This document shows, one piece after another, positions 45,977 to 55,274 of a stretch of 64,000 bases of DNA. This stretch comes from Pseudanabaena sp. Chao 1811 (GTDB taxonomy: Bacteria; Cyanobacteriota; Cyanobacteriia; Pseudanabaenales; Pseudanabaenaceae), in the NCBI RefSeq assembly GCF_027942295.1, contig NZ_CP101416.1, forward strand, positions 124,001-188,000. Direction: 5' to 3'. The first letter of the stretch is position 1. Each line of letters starts with the position of its first letter. The position numbers were made by a program, and so were the translations under genes. The notes beneath the pieces are model-generated. The model made no database searches. It was not told the origin of the DNA and saw nothing but the letters and a program-made list of their open reading frames with translations.

Positions 45977-46682
45977 CCGTATAATTGTTGAAAGTAAAAA
46001 CGATAAAATCTTTATTCAATCTCTTGTAAGTTATCTCAATATCCATGACATAGAGATTCTCGAAATAAATCTGTCTGATAATGATTATATGACTTTGGGA
46101 GGGTTGAGTTTATCTTCTCTAAAAGGTGAATTAGGAGATATAAAGGCTGCTTCTGAAAACAACAATATCTCTAAAGTTGGCATAATTTTAGATGCAGATA
46201 ATTCCCAACAAGAAAAGTTTGATCTTATAAATAATGCAATTAAAAGTATCTTTCCTCAATTACAACAAGTTAAGCTCGAAAGAATCAACAGTTTTATAAA
46301 TATTTCTTTTGTTGCATCTGACCAAAAACTATTTTCTCTTCAGCTAGCTTGCTATTTTGTTAATATCAATGGTACAGGTGAATTAGAAACTTTACTAAAA
46401 TCAATTAAATCCCAACCCTCACCATATGCTGATTGTCTTGATGCGTGGCGAAGCTGTGTAGAAAAACTTAGTAGTGAATCAATTAGCCAAAAAGATTTTG
46501 ATAAATTTTGGGTTAGTAACTATTTGCGATTTGATACTTGTATTGGTGATGAGAATGATCAGGCTGGGAAAAAATGCAGCATGTCAGGTTTTGATTATGT
46601 AATGGCAAATAAACTGCATATTTGGGATTTTGAACATCCTGCTTTAGATGAATTGAAAGTATTTTTAAAAATGTTTGACTGA
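45969..46682 (+). CDS. DUF3226/TOPRIM-like partner of the ATPase
   Basis: The 237-aa protein begins VSNRIIVESKNDKIFIQSLV. The Glu in VESKND and the acidic pair in GIILDADNSQQ match a TOPRIM-like catalytic core as in DUF3226. The GTG at 45969 is preferred: it has an AGGAG ribosome site 8 bp upstream and overlaps the ATPase stop; an ATG at 45951 lies before that site. The C-terminus carries Cys and Asp residues (CIGDENDQAGKKCSMSGFDY). It probably cuts or nicks nucleic acid under ATPase control, but this is inference. Confidence 0.75.
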   Translation: MSNRIIVESKNDKIFIQSLVSYLNIHDIEILEINLSDNDYMTLGGLSLSSLKGELGDIKAASENNNISKVGIILDADNSQQEKFDLINNAIKSIFPQLQQVKLERINSFINISFVASDQKLFSLQLACYFVNINGTGELETLLKSIKSQPSPYADCLDAWRSCVEKLSSESISQKDFDKFWVSNYLRFDTCIGDENDQAGKKCSMSGFDYVMANKLHIWDFEHPALDELKVFLKMFD

Positions 46683-46766
46683 TATATTTTTGTTAGCCAA
46701 AACAAAGGGGGCGCAGTTTTTCGGTAAGCTGGAAGATCTACCAAAAACTAAACTTGAGGTGTATTT

Positions 46767-48521
46767 TTGACAACTCCTCCACCGATCGCACCATTTCCCC
46801 TTACATCCCGTCCTCACGGATTAGCGCGATGGCTACCAATTATTGCCGTATTGCGAAACTACAAACGCTCTTGGCTAACACAAGACCTCAGCGCAGGACT
46901 AGTACTAACAGCGATACTTATTCCCGCAGGCATGGGTTATGCCGAAGCCGCAGGGCTACCACCTATTTATGGACTCTATGCCACGATTGTCCCTTTAATC
47001 GCCTATGCCATTTTTGGACCCAGTCGAATTTTGGTATTAGGTCCCGACTCAGCTTTAATTCCATTAATTTCGGCAACGGTGTTACCACTTGCTGGTGGTG
47101 ATCCTGCCAAGGCGATCGCGATCGCAGGCATGTTAGCAATTCTTTCGGGGGGAATGTGCATTATTGCGGGTATCGCCAAATTTGGCTTTATTACCGATCT
47201 CATTTCTAAACCGATCCGCTATGGATATCTCAATGGCATTGCGCTGAGTGTCATTATTGGACAGATGCCAAAAATATTTGGGTTATCGATTACGGGAAAT
47301 ACCATTTGGGACGAATTAATCGCCTTAGTACAGAATGTTCACGATGGCAAAACTAATATCGTGGCTTTAGCGATCGGTTCATCCTGTTTGTTTGTCATTC
47401 TAGGCTTGAAACATTTCGCGCCAAAGATTTCGGGGGTTTTAATAGCAGTAGTTGGTGCAACTATAGTCAGTTCCCTATTTGACCTATCTCATCAAGGTGT
47501 ATCGGTAGTTGGTATATTGCCACAGGGTTTACCAACTTGGCAGATTCCGAATATTACCCCAGTTAAATTTGACACTTTACTTTCTAGTGCCTTAGCAATC
47601 GCGCTAGTTTCCTTTGCAGATATGAGCTTGTTGTCACGCACTTTTGCAATTCGGGGAGGGTATAAAGTCGATCGCAATCAAGAGTTAATTGCTCTGGGCA
47701 TTGCCAATATCAGCGCAGGACTATTTCAAGGATTTTCGGTAAGTAGTAGTGCCTCACGGACACCAGTTGCTGAGGCAGCAGGGTCAAAAACCCAAATTAC
47801 AGGTTTGGTCGGCGCAATTTGCATCGCCCTAGTTTTATTTTTCGCCCCAATGTTATTGCAAAATTTACCCCAAGCCGCTCTCAGTGCCGTCGTAATTTCA
47901 TCGGGTATTGCTATTTTTGAGATTACGGGGACATTAAGGCTTTATCAACTACGACGATTTGAGTTTGGGCTATCAATTGTCTGCTTTGCTGGTGTGGCAT
48001 TTCTAGGAGTAATTCAAGGGATCTTTATAGCAGTAGGTTTAGCCCTACTAGCATTTGTTTGGAGTGCATGGCGACCACACTATGCAGTTCTTGGACGTAT
48101 AGACGGGATTAAAGGCTATCACGATGTTTTGCGCCATCCCGAAGCTAGACGAATTCCGGGGCTAGTGATTTTTCGTTGGGATGCACCGCTATTTTTTGCT
48201 AATGCGGAAACCTTTTGTGAACGGGTAATGCAGTCGGTAGTGACTGCCCCAACGATGACTAATTGGGTACTAGTTGCTGCTGAGCCTGTTACAGATATCG
48301 ATATCACGGCAGCAGATGCGATCGCGGAACTTGATAAGACTCTGTGCCAAGCGGGAATCGAGTTATGTTTTGCGGAAATGAAAGGGCCGACTAAGGATCG
48401 GCTCAAGCGCTATGGCATCTTTAACACCTTGGGGAAAGAGAACTTCTTTCCGACCATTGGACAAGCCGTGGATGCTTATTTAGAAATCAACAAAGTTGAG
48501 TGGAAGGATTGGGATGAATAG
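46767..48521 (+). CDS. SulP family anion transporter with STAS domain
   Basis: The 584-aa protein starts at TTG (46767) with a GAGG site 8 bp upstream; no ATG lies near. It has 10-14 membrane helices with the SulP core (SAGLVLTAILIPAGMGYAEA, YGLYATIVPLIAYAIFGPSR, SVSSSASRTPVAEAAGSKTQ), followed by a C-terminal STAS domain (about residues 455-580, VIFRWDAPLFFANAETF). SulP carriers move sulfate, bicarbonate or other anions, some with Na+ or H+. The substrate is not visible. Confidence 0.93.
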   Translation: MTTPPPIAPFPLTSRPHGLARWLPIIAVLRNYKRSWLTQDLSAGLVLTAILIPAGMGYAEAAGLPPIYGLYATIVPLIAYAIFGPSRILVLGPDSALIPLISATVLPLAGGDPAKAIAIAGMLAILSGGMCIIAGIAKFGFITDLISKPIRYGYLNGIALSVIIGQMPKIFGLSITGNTIWDELIALVQNVHDGKTNIVALAIGSSCLFVILGLKHFAPKISGVLIAVVGATIVSSLFDLSHQGVSVVGILPQGLPTWQIPNITPVKFDTLLSSALAIALVSFADMSLLSRTFAIRGGYKVDRNQELIALGIANISAGLFQGFSVSSSASRTPVAEAAGSKTQITGLVGAICIALVLFFAPMLLQNLPQAALSAVVISSGIAIFEITGTLRLYQLRRFEFGLSIVCFAGVAFLGVIQGIFIAVGLALLAFVWSAWRPHYAVLGRIDGIKGYHDVLRHPEARRIPGLVIFRWDAPLFFANAETFCERVMQSVVTAPTMTNWVLVAAEPVTDIDITAADAIAELDKTLCQAGIELCFAEMKGPTKDRLKRYGIFNTLGKENFFPTIGQAVDAYLEINKVEWKDWDE

Positions 48522-48620
48522 ACTTACGAAGAGATGCTAAGCATCTCTCCGTAAGTAGTTTTGAAAAACCTTACTGGATTTGCGTTTTACTTCACGAAAG
48601 TGTGACCACACTTTCGTGAA
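48522..48620. terminator. Two hairpins after the SulP gene
   Basis: The arms acttacgaagagatgct and agcatctctccgtaagt (48522-48556) overlap the SulP stop codon, and ttcacgaaagtgtg / cacactttcgtgaa (48591-48620) lies before the small gene at 48627. The first is a plausible terminator. Confidence 0.6.
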
Positions 48621-48626
48621 TTGGTA

Positions 48627-48833
48627 TTAGGACTTAATAGTGATCCAATCTCTCTTTAGTAATGCTCGAAATGTGGTGATGCCTTTAGAGAATCCGTCAG
48701 GATCTTGTAAAACATAGTCGGGAAATTCTTCGTAGTTTCGCCATTGTTCCGAGGGGCTATGGCGTAAATGTAGGACATGCTCGCCATTTTCGCGCCTCCA
48801 ACACATTTGACCACCAGTTGGGATATCAGACAT
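48627..48833 (-). CDS. Small protein with strong ribosome site
   Basis: The 68-aa protein starts MSDIPTGGQMCWRRENGEHV (ATG at 48831-48833) with an ideal AGGAGG site 6 bp upstream. It contains many Arg, Trp and Glu residues (LRHSPSEQWRNYEEFPDYVL) and ends LLKRDWITIKS. No family is recognised. A frame extending to 48872 would add 13 residues before the ribosome site. It is probably a real small gene because of the site and length, but its function is unknown. Confidence 0.6.
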   Translation of the reverse strand: MSDIPTGGQMCWRRENGEHVLHLRHSPSEQWRNYEEFPDYVLQDPDGFSKGITTFRALLKRDWITIKS

Positions 48834-49303
48834 GGTCTCCTCCTTCTTATGTGAATAAAACACTGATAGCATTTTTCAAGGTGATGTAGTTGCTTTGACA
48901 AGTCTCTACAGACAACTTGAACATAGCTATAGCGTTGTAGCAATCAATATGAGCTAATTGCTAACCTAATTGTGGCGATCTAAATATTAAATTCTGTAAA
49001 GATTGTTACCTTCAATATCGCTATTGTTACCAAATTGGTGTAGGGAGGCAAAATCGATTAGTTCATCCAAAAGGAAGATTTCTCGCGATCGCCTGCTTGT
49101 ATAGACACCCGCGTTCGCTTACAAATAGGGGGATTTATAGCAATAGCCAAAATAAAACCCAGAAGAGAGTTGGGGCGCTTCGCGCCCCAACTCTCTTCTG
49201 GGTTTTGGTACTGCTATATTTGCAATTGCTTGACTACAGGGTAGTTAATCATGCGCGGTAAATGTCAAAATAAACTTTAACGTTGCGAGATTGAGGCGAA
49301 ACG
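48834..49303. other. Intergenic region before the M48-like gene
   Basis: No gene is evident. It holds a perfect hairpin at 49154-49206 (arms aaaacccagaagagagttgg and ccaactctcttctgggtttt, inner ggcgcttcgcgcc). The last 20 bp contain the GAGG ribosome site of the next gene. Confidence 0.5.
49154..49206. repeat. Perfect palindrome gaagagagttggggcg
   Basis: A long hairpin with gcgcttcgcgc at the apex. The agagagttg arm recurs in the hairpins at 39936 and 57622. Confidence 0.65.
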
Positions 49304-51364
49304 ATGTCACTAAAAGCCGGGAAAGAGGCATTGTTGCGAAAACACTATACTGAGGCGATCGCCATCTTGACTGAATATAGCCAAGGTTGTGACGATCCTA
49401 CATCCAAAGATTATGTGCAGTCACAAATCTGGCTTGTTTCGGCATACAAAAAGACAGGACGTGCCGATAAAGCGATCGCCATTTGTGAACAATTGGAAAC
49501 CTATGCTGACCCACAGTTACAAAAATGGGCGCAAAAATCTTTAATTACCCTTCGCGCAATTCTAGCTGATCCACCCGATGATCGGATTAAGCGGAATGAA
49601 GATGTTGCCTCGGTAATTAAGTCCAATCCTCGTCGCTATCGCAAAAAAAACGTTACCCTCGCCCTTCCTTCTCGCTACACCTATTTTTTTATTGCCGCAA
49701 TTCTATTCACAATCCTTTCAATTGTTGGATTGCAGTTTTTAATTGGCTATGGAATTTCGCTGATTTTTACTGATACCTTTACCAATACTTGGTTGATCGC
49801 CATTTCAATTGTGACATTCGTGATCAGCATTTTGGTGTTTTTTATGTCACCTTGGATCATCGACATTACCCAAAAGCAATATCACCGAATTCAATGGATT
49901 ACTCTTGCAGATTTGGATGAGAAAAGTCCCGAAGCTGTAGAAGTTATTGAGGATTTTTGCGAAAAATATAATATTTTTGTACCGCGTTTGGGATGGATTG
50001 AGGATGATGCACCTGTTGCCTTTACCTATGGTGTGATTTCCAATTCTGCGCGAATTATCGTTAGTCGGGGTTTATTTGAATGTCTAGATGATGATGAAAT
50101 CGCGGCGGTTTATGCCTATCAATTGGGAAGAATTCGGAATAAAAGCTTTGCTGTCCTGACCTTTATTTCTGCCCCTGTGCAGATTCTCTATTACCTCTAT
50201 GTATTACTAAGCCGCCGCAGTTATCGAACCAAAAGTGCCAAACAAGTCTGGCAAATTGCCGCGACCTTTGCCAATGTTCTTTACTCCCTGAGTAATTATT
50301 TGCTGGTTTGGCTTTCCCATACCAGTACGATAGTCAGCGATCGCTTTGCCTCAGAAGTAACGGGCAACCCCAATGCCCTCGCCCGTGCCTTACCTAAAAT
50401 GGCGCGACAAATGTTGCCCTATAATCAGCCTGCCATGCCGACTAATCGGCTTTTAGAATCGACAAGAGCGCTTGGTATCTGCGATCGCCAAACAATGACA
50501 GCGATCGGTTTAGCCATGGAAATTGCCCATGTCGGACAAACCGATCAAGATCCCTATCGCGTATTTCTATGGGAGTTATTCAATCCTTGGCGACGTTGGC
50601 TAGAGATCCATTCTACGCATCCCTTAATTGGCAAGCGTCTTAAGTTTCTATCTGGATATTCCAAACAATTAGGACTATTAACAGAATATGATTTTGAGGA
50701 ATTACTCAAGGAAGAAAAGAAGCTCAATAAAAATCGCCTATATCGCAACTTTTGGCGCGACTTATTAATTCAAATCTCTCCATTTATCGGTGTAGCGATC
50801 TCCATAATTGCATCAACACTTTTATATCAACTCTTTAACCGATGGTTACTCCTGAGCTTTTCTCTGATTGGATTGGGTCTAGGCTTTATGTTTCAAGGCA
50901 GTTTACGCTATCCAGACTTTCGCAAAGTTGCTGATACCGATCTCGTCAGTTTATTAACCGATCCCTATGCCAGCTATGTTCAAGGCGCACCCGTCCAAAT
51001 CCCAGGGGAATTACTTGGCTATGGTACTGATGAATTTTACATTGGCTATTCATTGCGTTTAGAAGATCAAGGTGGTTTAGCTTTTCTCAACTACATTCCT
51101 AACTTCCGCCAATGGATTATCGATCCTTCTAGTACGATTAAAAATTTAGAATTGCTATGCGATCGCTCGGTACTTGCTTCAGGTTGGTTTCGACGTGGCA
51201 AGTTTCCCATCATTGATTTATCAACATTACAACCGATCATGGAGGATCGTCCCAATCAACGCGCCTCTCTGATTAGCTACCACCAGTTTTGGAACAATAT
51301 TGGTAGTTCGATTTTAGTTCTATTAGGTCTGTCAATTTTACTGCTAACTTCACGAATATTCTAA
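49304..51364 (+). CDS. M48-like membrane protein with degraded zinc motif
   Basis: The 686-aa protein has an N-terminal TPR-like region (about 1-90), two membrane helices near residues 125-185, an M48-like fold (EDFCEKYNIFVPRLGWIEDD, IVSRGLFECLDDDEIAAVYA) and two C-terminal helices. The zinc motif HExxH is replaced by Y272-Q-L-G-R276, and the downstream E-x-A-D is also altered (STIVSDRFASEV), so it should lack protease activity. It may be a pseudoprotease or regulatory subunit. ATG 49304 has a GAGG site. No operon partner is near. Confidence 0.75.
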   Translation: MSLKAGKEALLRKHYTEAIAILTEYSQGCDDPTSKDYVQSQIWLVSAYKKTGRADKAIAICEQLETYADPQLQKWAQKSLITLRAILADPPDDRIKRNEDVASVIKSNPRRYRKKNVTLALPSRYTYFFIAAILFTILSIVGLQFLIGYGISLIFTDTFTNTWLIAISIVTFVISILVFFMSPWIIDITQKQYHRIQWITLADLDEKSPEAVEVIEDFCEKYNIFVPRLGWIEDDAPVAFTYGVISNSARIIVSRGLFECLDDDEIAAVYAYQLGRIRNKSFAVLTFISAPVQILYYLYVLLSRRSYRTKSAKQVWQIAATFANVLYSLSNYLLVWLSHTSTIVSDRFASEVTGNPNALARALPKMARQMLPYNQPAMPTNRLLESTRALGICDRQTMTAIGLAMEIAHVGQTDQDPYRVFLWELFNPWRRWLEIHSTHPLIGKRLKFLSGYSKQLGLLTEYDFEELLKEEKKLNKNRLYRNFWRDLLIQISPFIGVAISIIASTLLYQLFNRWLLLSFSLIGLGLGFMFQGSLRYPDFRKVADTDLVSLLTDPYASYVQGAPVQIPGELLGYGTDEFYIGYSLRLEDQGGLAFLNYIPNFRQWIIDPSSTIKNLELLCDRSVLASGWFRRGKFPIIDLSTLQPIMEDRPNQRASLISYHQFWNNIGSSILVLLGLSILLLTSRIF

Positions 51365-51688
51365 AATCCGCTAAAATTTCTTATAACAGCGAGGTCTCTA
51401 TGGCACTTCCGTCCGAATTTATAGAAGGTTTAGCAAGGATATTACCTAAACCAAGTTGTTACCCATCGTAAGAAGAAAAAATGCTGCTACAAAGGAAAAT
51501 AACTGAGTAGCAGCAAGAAAAATGAATAATAAAATTGTAGCGATTTATTGCCTATCGGTTTACAGCGTTGATAGTTTTCCGATTCCCTTCTGTAGAAATA
51601 TCCACATTCCAAGGTCAAAAATCGGTAGTCCTAAAAAGGAAAGGATTTATTGAGCCCACATTCCGCTCGTAATGGAAGAAAAAAACAA
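51365..51688. other. Intergenic region with a truncated short frame
   Basis: Bases 51400-51471 read ATG plus 22 codons to a stop (MALPSEFIEGLARILPKPSC, then YPS), with a GAGG site 5 bp upstream. It looks like the start of a gene cut off by mobile DNA; the downstream part is not here. The remainder is AT-rich and is probably the end of the IS1634-type remnant. Confidence 0.4.
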
Positions 51689-52057
51689 TTACGAAACAGG
51701 AGCAGGGAGGAGATAGTAGCGTTGGCAGGAGGGAGAAAAGAAATTCAAAATGTGAAGGCGAAGAGGAGACAAATTTGCAACTTGAGTCAGGTTCTGAAAA
51801 GAAACTAAATGAACCGCCATAAAACATTGAAAAATCCAACGCAAAGTTGGCGAATTAGTGGGTTTACCCAATTGATTAGGAATAGTATCTTGAGCGAGAG
51901 CTAAAGCAAGTCTGAGTTGTCGTTGAGCTAAATTATAAACGAGCAAGCAAAGCACCATAATCATGCCCAAAGCCTCAATGCGTTTAGCAGACTTGAGAAA
52001 AACACTAGAAGTAAAAAACAAAGGATCTTTGAGGAAACGAAAGCCACGCTCAGTGCC
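51689..52057 (-). pseudogene. 3' end of an IS1634-type transposase, cut by IS256
   Basis: On the minus strand the frame reads GTERGFRFLKDPLFFTSSVF and on to VYNLAQRQLRLALALAQDT and the end, which matches the C-terminus of IS1634/DUF4277-type transposases. It is in frame right up to the IS256 end at 52058. The N-terminal part is missing on the other side, so the gene was truncated. It is inactive. Confidence 0.8.
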
Positions 52058-53384
52058 GAGATTGTCAAGTAAAATGTGTAAAGTCTAGAAGCTAGACGTG
52101 GAGACGATCCTCGAAGAGGATGGCAAAGCGATTAAGAGCAGGTTTCCAATCACGAATCGGCATCGTCCACTTCTTCGAGATATTCCGCATTGCTAAATAA
52201 ACGAGCTTGAAAGCAGCATCATCAGAGGGAAAAATCTGTTGGGATTTAATCACCTTCCGCAAACTACTGTTCATCGACTCAATCGCATTGGTGGTATAAA
52301 TCGCCCTGCGAATCTCGGTCGGGAAAGCAAAGAAGGGGATAATGTTTGCCCAATGACTGCGCCAAGACTTGGAGATTGATGGATATTGCTTGTCCCACTT
52401 TTCAGCAAAGAGTTCGAGATTAAACTCAGCCTCCGATTCCGTCGCCGCGCTATAAATAGCCTTGAGGTCAGCACAAACTTGCTTGCGTTGTTGCCAAGGT
52501 ACAAAAGCGACCGAGTTTCTGACCATGTGGACAATGCATAACTGCACCTGAGTTTTAGGAAATACCGTCTCAATCGCATTAGGGAAACCAGTCAAGCCAT
52601 CGACACAGGCAATCAAAATATCTTTGACCCCACGGTTGTGAATTTCGGTGAGTACTGACAACCAGAATTTCGCACCTTCATTCGGAGAAATCCACATACC
52701 CAGTAATTCCTTGTACCCGTCCATATTCACGCCCAAGGCAAAGTACAAGGATTTGTTAATCACTCTGCCATTGTCTCGGACTTTGATGACTAGACAGTCC
52801 AGAAAGACGATTGGATAGACTGCTTCAAGGGGACGGTTTTGCCATTGCTTCACCTCGTCAATTACTGCATCTGTAACATTGGAAATAAGTGTTGGTGATA
52901 CTTCAACACCATACATTTCTTGCAACTGGGCTTGAATATCCCTGACACTCATACCTCGTGCGTAGAGAGCAATGATCTTTTCATCTAGTCCTGACAAGCG
53001 ACTTTGTCCTTTCTTCACCATCTGCGGTTCAAACTCCCCTTGCCGATCTCGGGGGACTGCGATTTCGGCTACGCCAAAGTCACCTTGCACTTTTTTCTGG
53101 CTATAACCGTTGCGACTGTTGGTTTGTCCTTCTGGTCTAGGTTCGTGCTTACCGTATCCCAGATGGGTTGATAGTTCTGCTTCCAATGCTCTCTCCACCA
53201 ACGCGGTTGTCAGTTGTTTCAGAATGCCTCCTTCTCCGAATAGGTCAGGTGGTGTTTTACATTCTTGCAGCAATTCGTCGAGCAATTCTTTGCGTATATT
53301 CATCAGTTTTAGTGTTGGTAATTGTGTGTCTAGATCATCTCTCTGTATATATCCCAGACTTTACACACTTCACTTTACACTCTC
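52058..53384 (-). mobile_element. Complete IS256-type insertion sequence
   Basis: This 1327-bp element has terminal inverted repeats: GAGATTGTCAAGTAAAATGT at 52058 and the complement of GAGAGTGTAAAGTGAAGTGT at 53384. Its transposase is intact. The flanks do not share a short direct repeat (cagtgcc and cgaggtg), so the insertion was followed by rearrangement. Confidence 0.85.
52092..53303 (-). CDS. IS256-family transposase (mutator type)
   Basis: The 403-aa transposase has the mutator-type layout: an N-terminal DNA-binding part ([40 protein letters not shown]), then the DDE core: [25 protein letters not shown] and [18 protein letters not shown]. It cuts and pastes the element. All three acidic residues are present, so it is probably active. 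An identical C-terminal copy lies next to it in inverted orientation. Confidence 0.95.
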   Translation of the reverse strand: MNIRKELLDELLQECKTPPDLFGEGGILKQLTTALVERALEAELSTHLGYGKHEPRPEGQTNSRNGYSQKKVQGDFGVAEIAVPRDRQGEFEPQMVKKGQSRLSGLDEKIIALYARGMSVRDIQAQLQEMYGVEVSPTLISNVTDAVIDEVKQWQNRPLEAVYPIVFLDCLVIKVRDNGRVINKSLYFALGVNMDGYKELLGMWISPNEGAKFWLSVLTEIHNRGVKDILIACVDGLTGFPNAIETVFPKTQVQLCIVHMVRNSVAFVPWQQRKQVCADLKAIYSAATESEAEFNLELFAEKWDKQYPSISKSWRSHWANIIPFFAFPTEIRRAIYTTNAIESMNSSLRKVIKSQQIFPSDDAAFKLVYLAMRNISKKWTMPIRDWKPALNRFAILFEDRLHV

Positions 53385-54184
53385 CGAGGTGAAGCAATGG
53401 CAAAACCGTCCCCTTGAAGCAGTCTATCCAATCGTCTTTCTGGACTGTCTAGTCATCAAAGTCCGAGACAATGGCAGAGTGATTAACAAATCCTTGTACT
53501 TTGCCTTGGGCGTGAATATGGACGGGTACAAGGAATTACTGGGTATGTGGATTTCTCCGAATGAAGGTGCGAAATTCTGGTTGTCAGTACTCACCGAAAT
53601 TCACAACCGTGGGGTCAAAGATATTTTGATTGCCTGTGTCGATGGCTTGACTGGTTTCCCTAATGCGATTGAGACGGTATTTCCTAAAACTCAGGTGCAG
53701 TTATGCATTGTCCACATGGTCAGAAACTCGGTCGCTTTTGTACCTTGGCAACAACGCAAGCAAGTTTGTGCTGACCTCAAGGCTATTTATAGCGCGGCGA
53801 CGGAATCGGAGGCTGAGTTTAATCTCGAACTCTTTGCTGAAAAGTGGGACAAGCAATATCCATCAATCTCCAAGTCTTGGCGCAGTCATTGGGCAAACAT
53901 TATCCCCTTCTTTGCTTTCCCGACCGAGATTCGCAGGGCGATTTATACCACCAATGCGATTGAGTCGATGAACAGTAGTTTGCGGAAGGTGATTAAATCC
54001 CAACAGATTTTTCCCTCTGATGATGCTGCTTTCAAGCTCGTTTATTTAGCAATGCGGAATATCTCGAAGAAGTGGACGATGCCGATTCGTGATTGGAAAC
54101 CTGCTCTTAATCGCTTTGCCATCCTCTTCGAGGATCGTCTCCACGTCTAGCTTCTAGACTTTACACATTTTACTTGACAGTCTC
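53385..54184 (+). mobile_element. 5'-truncated IS256-type copy in inverted orientation
   Basis: Starting with cgaggtgaagcaatggc directly after the complete copy, this 800-bp piece is the inverted match of 52058-52857, ending with the same terminal repeat (GAGAC variant). It lacks the transposase N-terminus. Confidence 0.9.
53386..54150 (+). pseudogene. Truncated IS256 transposase (C-terminal two thirds)
   Basis: The coding part begins within [20 protein letters not shown] and runs to [12 protein letters not shown], identical in protein to the complete copy. The frame is open upstream through copy 1's antisense, giving a spurious 346-aa ORF from 53110. It has no native start and should be inactive. 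Confidence 0.85.
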
Positions 54185-54273
54185 GAAACCTGCTCTTAAT
54201 CGCTTTGCCATCCTCTTCGAGGATCGTCTCCACGTCTAGCTTCTAGACTTTACACATTTTACTTGACAGTCTC
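54185..54273 (+). repeat. 89-bp tandem duplication of the IS256 end
   Basis: The bases are an exact copy of 54096-54184 (gaaacctgctcttaatcgct to the terminal ttgacagtctc). The IS end is thus present twice in tandem. Confidence 0.9.
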
Positions 54274-55238
54274 ATAGCAACTCCAACATGGAAAGCGGTC
54301 GATGATATAGACCAATCGCCATAGCTGGAGTCTTATTCTTGCCTAAGCCCGCATGAGGTCTTACCCAGTTGTGCACTAATCTTTGCACAGTGACTGTGCG
54401 TTGTAATCCTTCAGTATTCTTTGAATACAGGTTTTGTCTGCGGCGATAAGCGCTACATCTACTTCTCAAGGCACTGTTGTTTGCTTCATTGTGATTAGCA
54501 TGAACTTCACTCTTGTCGCTAATCGCTGTATAGGGATGCTCAGGTTTTACCCATTCGACCCGACGATTTCCCTGTGAGCCTTTGATTTTGATCGCCACTT
54601 CTAATCCATATCGCCATACTTTCCGATGTCCATACTCACGACTTACTTCGGTGGATTTGAGGTATACACTTGCCATTTGCCACAGTTGTTGGGCATATCT
54701 CCTTTCCCCATCGCTAAACCATCGGATGTATTGACTTGCCTTTCCCCATGTCCATGCTGTTTTTGTTGCTTTTGCAAATAGCTCGGTATTTTTCTGTCCT
54801 GCCTTTGCTTCAATCCAAGAGCGACTGTTACGTTCGATAAATATCACTGTCCACCCTTTTGATTCACTGGGGGGGAAGGTTCTCGCCTACGCGAGTATAA
54901 ATTTCATCTCCTTCAATAGTCACTTCTCCTCCTGCTGGGGCTTCTGGACTCCATTGTTCTGCATGATTTGCCAGTTTTTGCTCCCATCTCATGATGCTAG
55001 TGTGTGATTTTTCTAGCACTCTCCCACTTGCTCTGATTCCCATCCCCTCTGTCCTCATTTTCAGGGCATAGGACACGATACTTGCTGGGGTTCTTAGCCT
55101 TGACATCGCTGTTCCTGTCCGTTCGTTGAATCGCTTGCCACATCCTTTCCATAAATAATTTTGGATCGCTTTGCCGTCTTGGTGGTAATCTCTGCCATTT
55201 TTGACCCCCTGTTCACTTTGGCAGTGCGGACATTTCAT
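54272..55238 (-). pseudogene. IS1-type transposase genes, frameshifted and cut by IS256
   Basis: The minus strand encodes an InsA-like part (MKCPHCQSEQGVKNGRDYHQ, a Cys zinc finger, 55238 to 54864) and an InsB-like part (ending HRPLSMLELL). They are joined in a different frame at seven C residues (54869-54875): the first frame ends PPQ-stop, and skipping one C continues SESKGWTVIFIERNSRSW. In IS1 such a shift is programmed at an A run. Here it may be programmed or a decay mutation. The final stop uses the IS256 terminal bases, so the native C-terminus is lost. Confidence 0.8.
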
Positions 55239-55274
55239 CTTTGCCTCCTTGTCTCTACCTCTTTATTTTAACCC
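54274..55274 (-). mobile_element. IS1-type element (approximate limits)
   Basis: This spans the InsA/InsB-like frames and the short sequence up to the cupin gene. Exact ends are unclear: the left end was lost in the IS256 junction, and no clear terminal repeat was found near 55240-55274. Confidence 0.55.

Noticed and set aside
53110-54150. A 346-aa open frame spanning the two IS256 copies
   Set aside because: The first part is antisense to the complete transposase and the second part is the truncated copy; it is a chance fusion without its own start signals.
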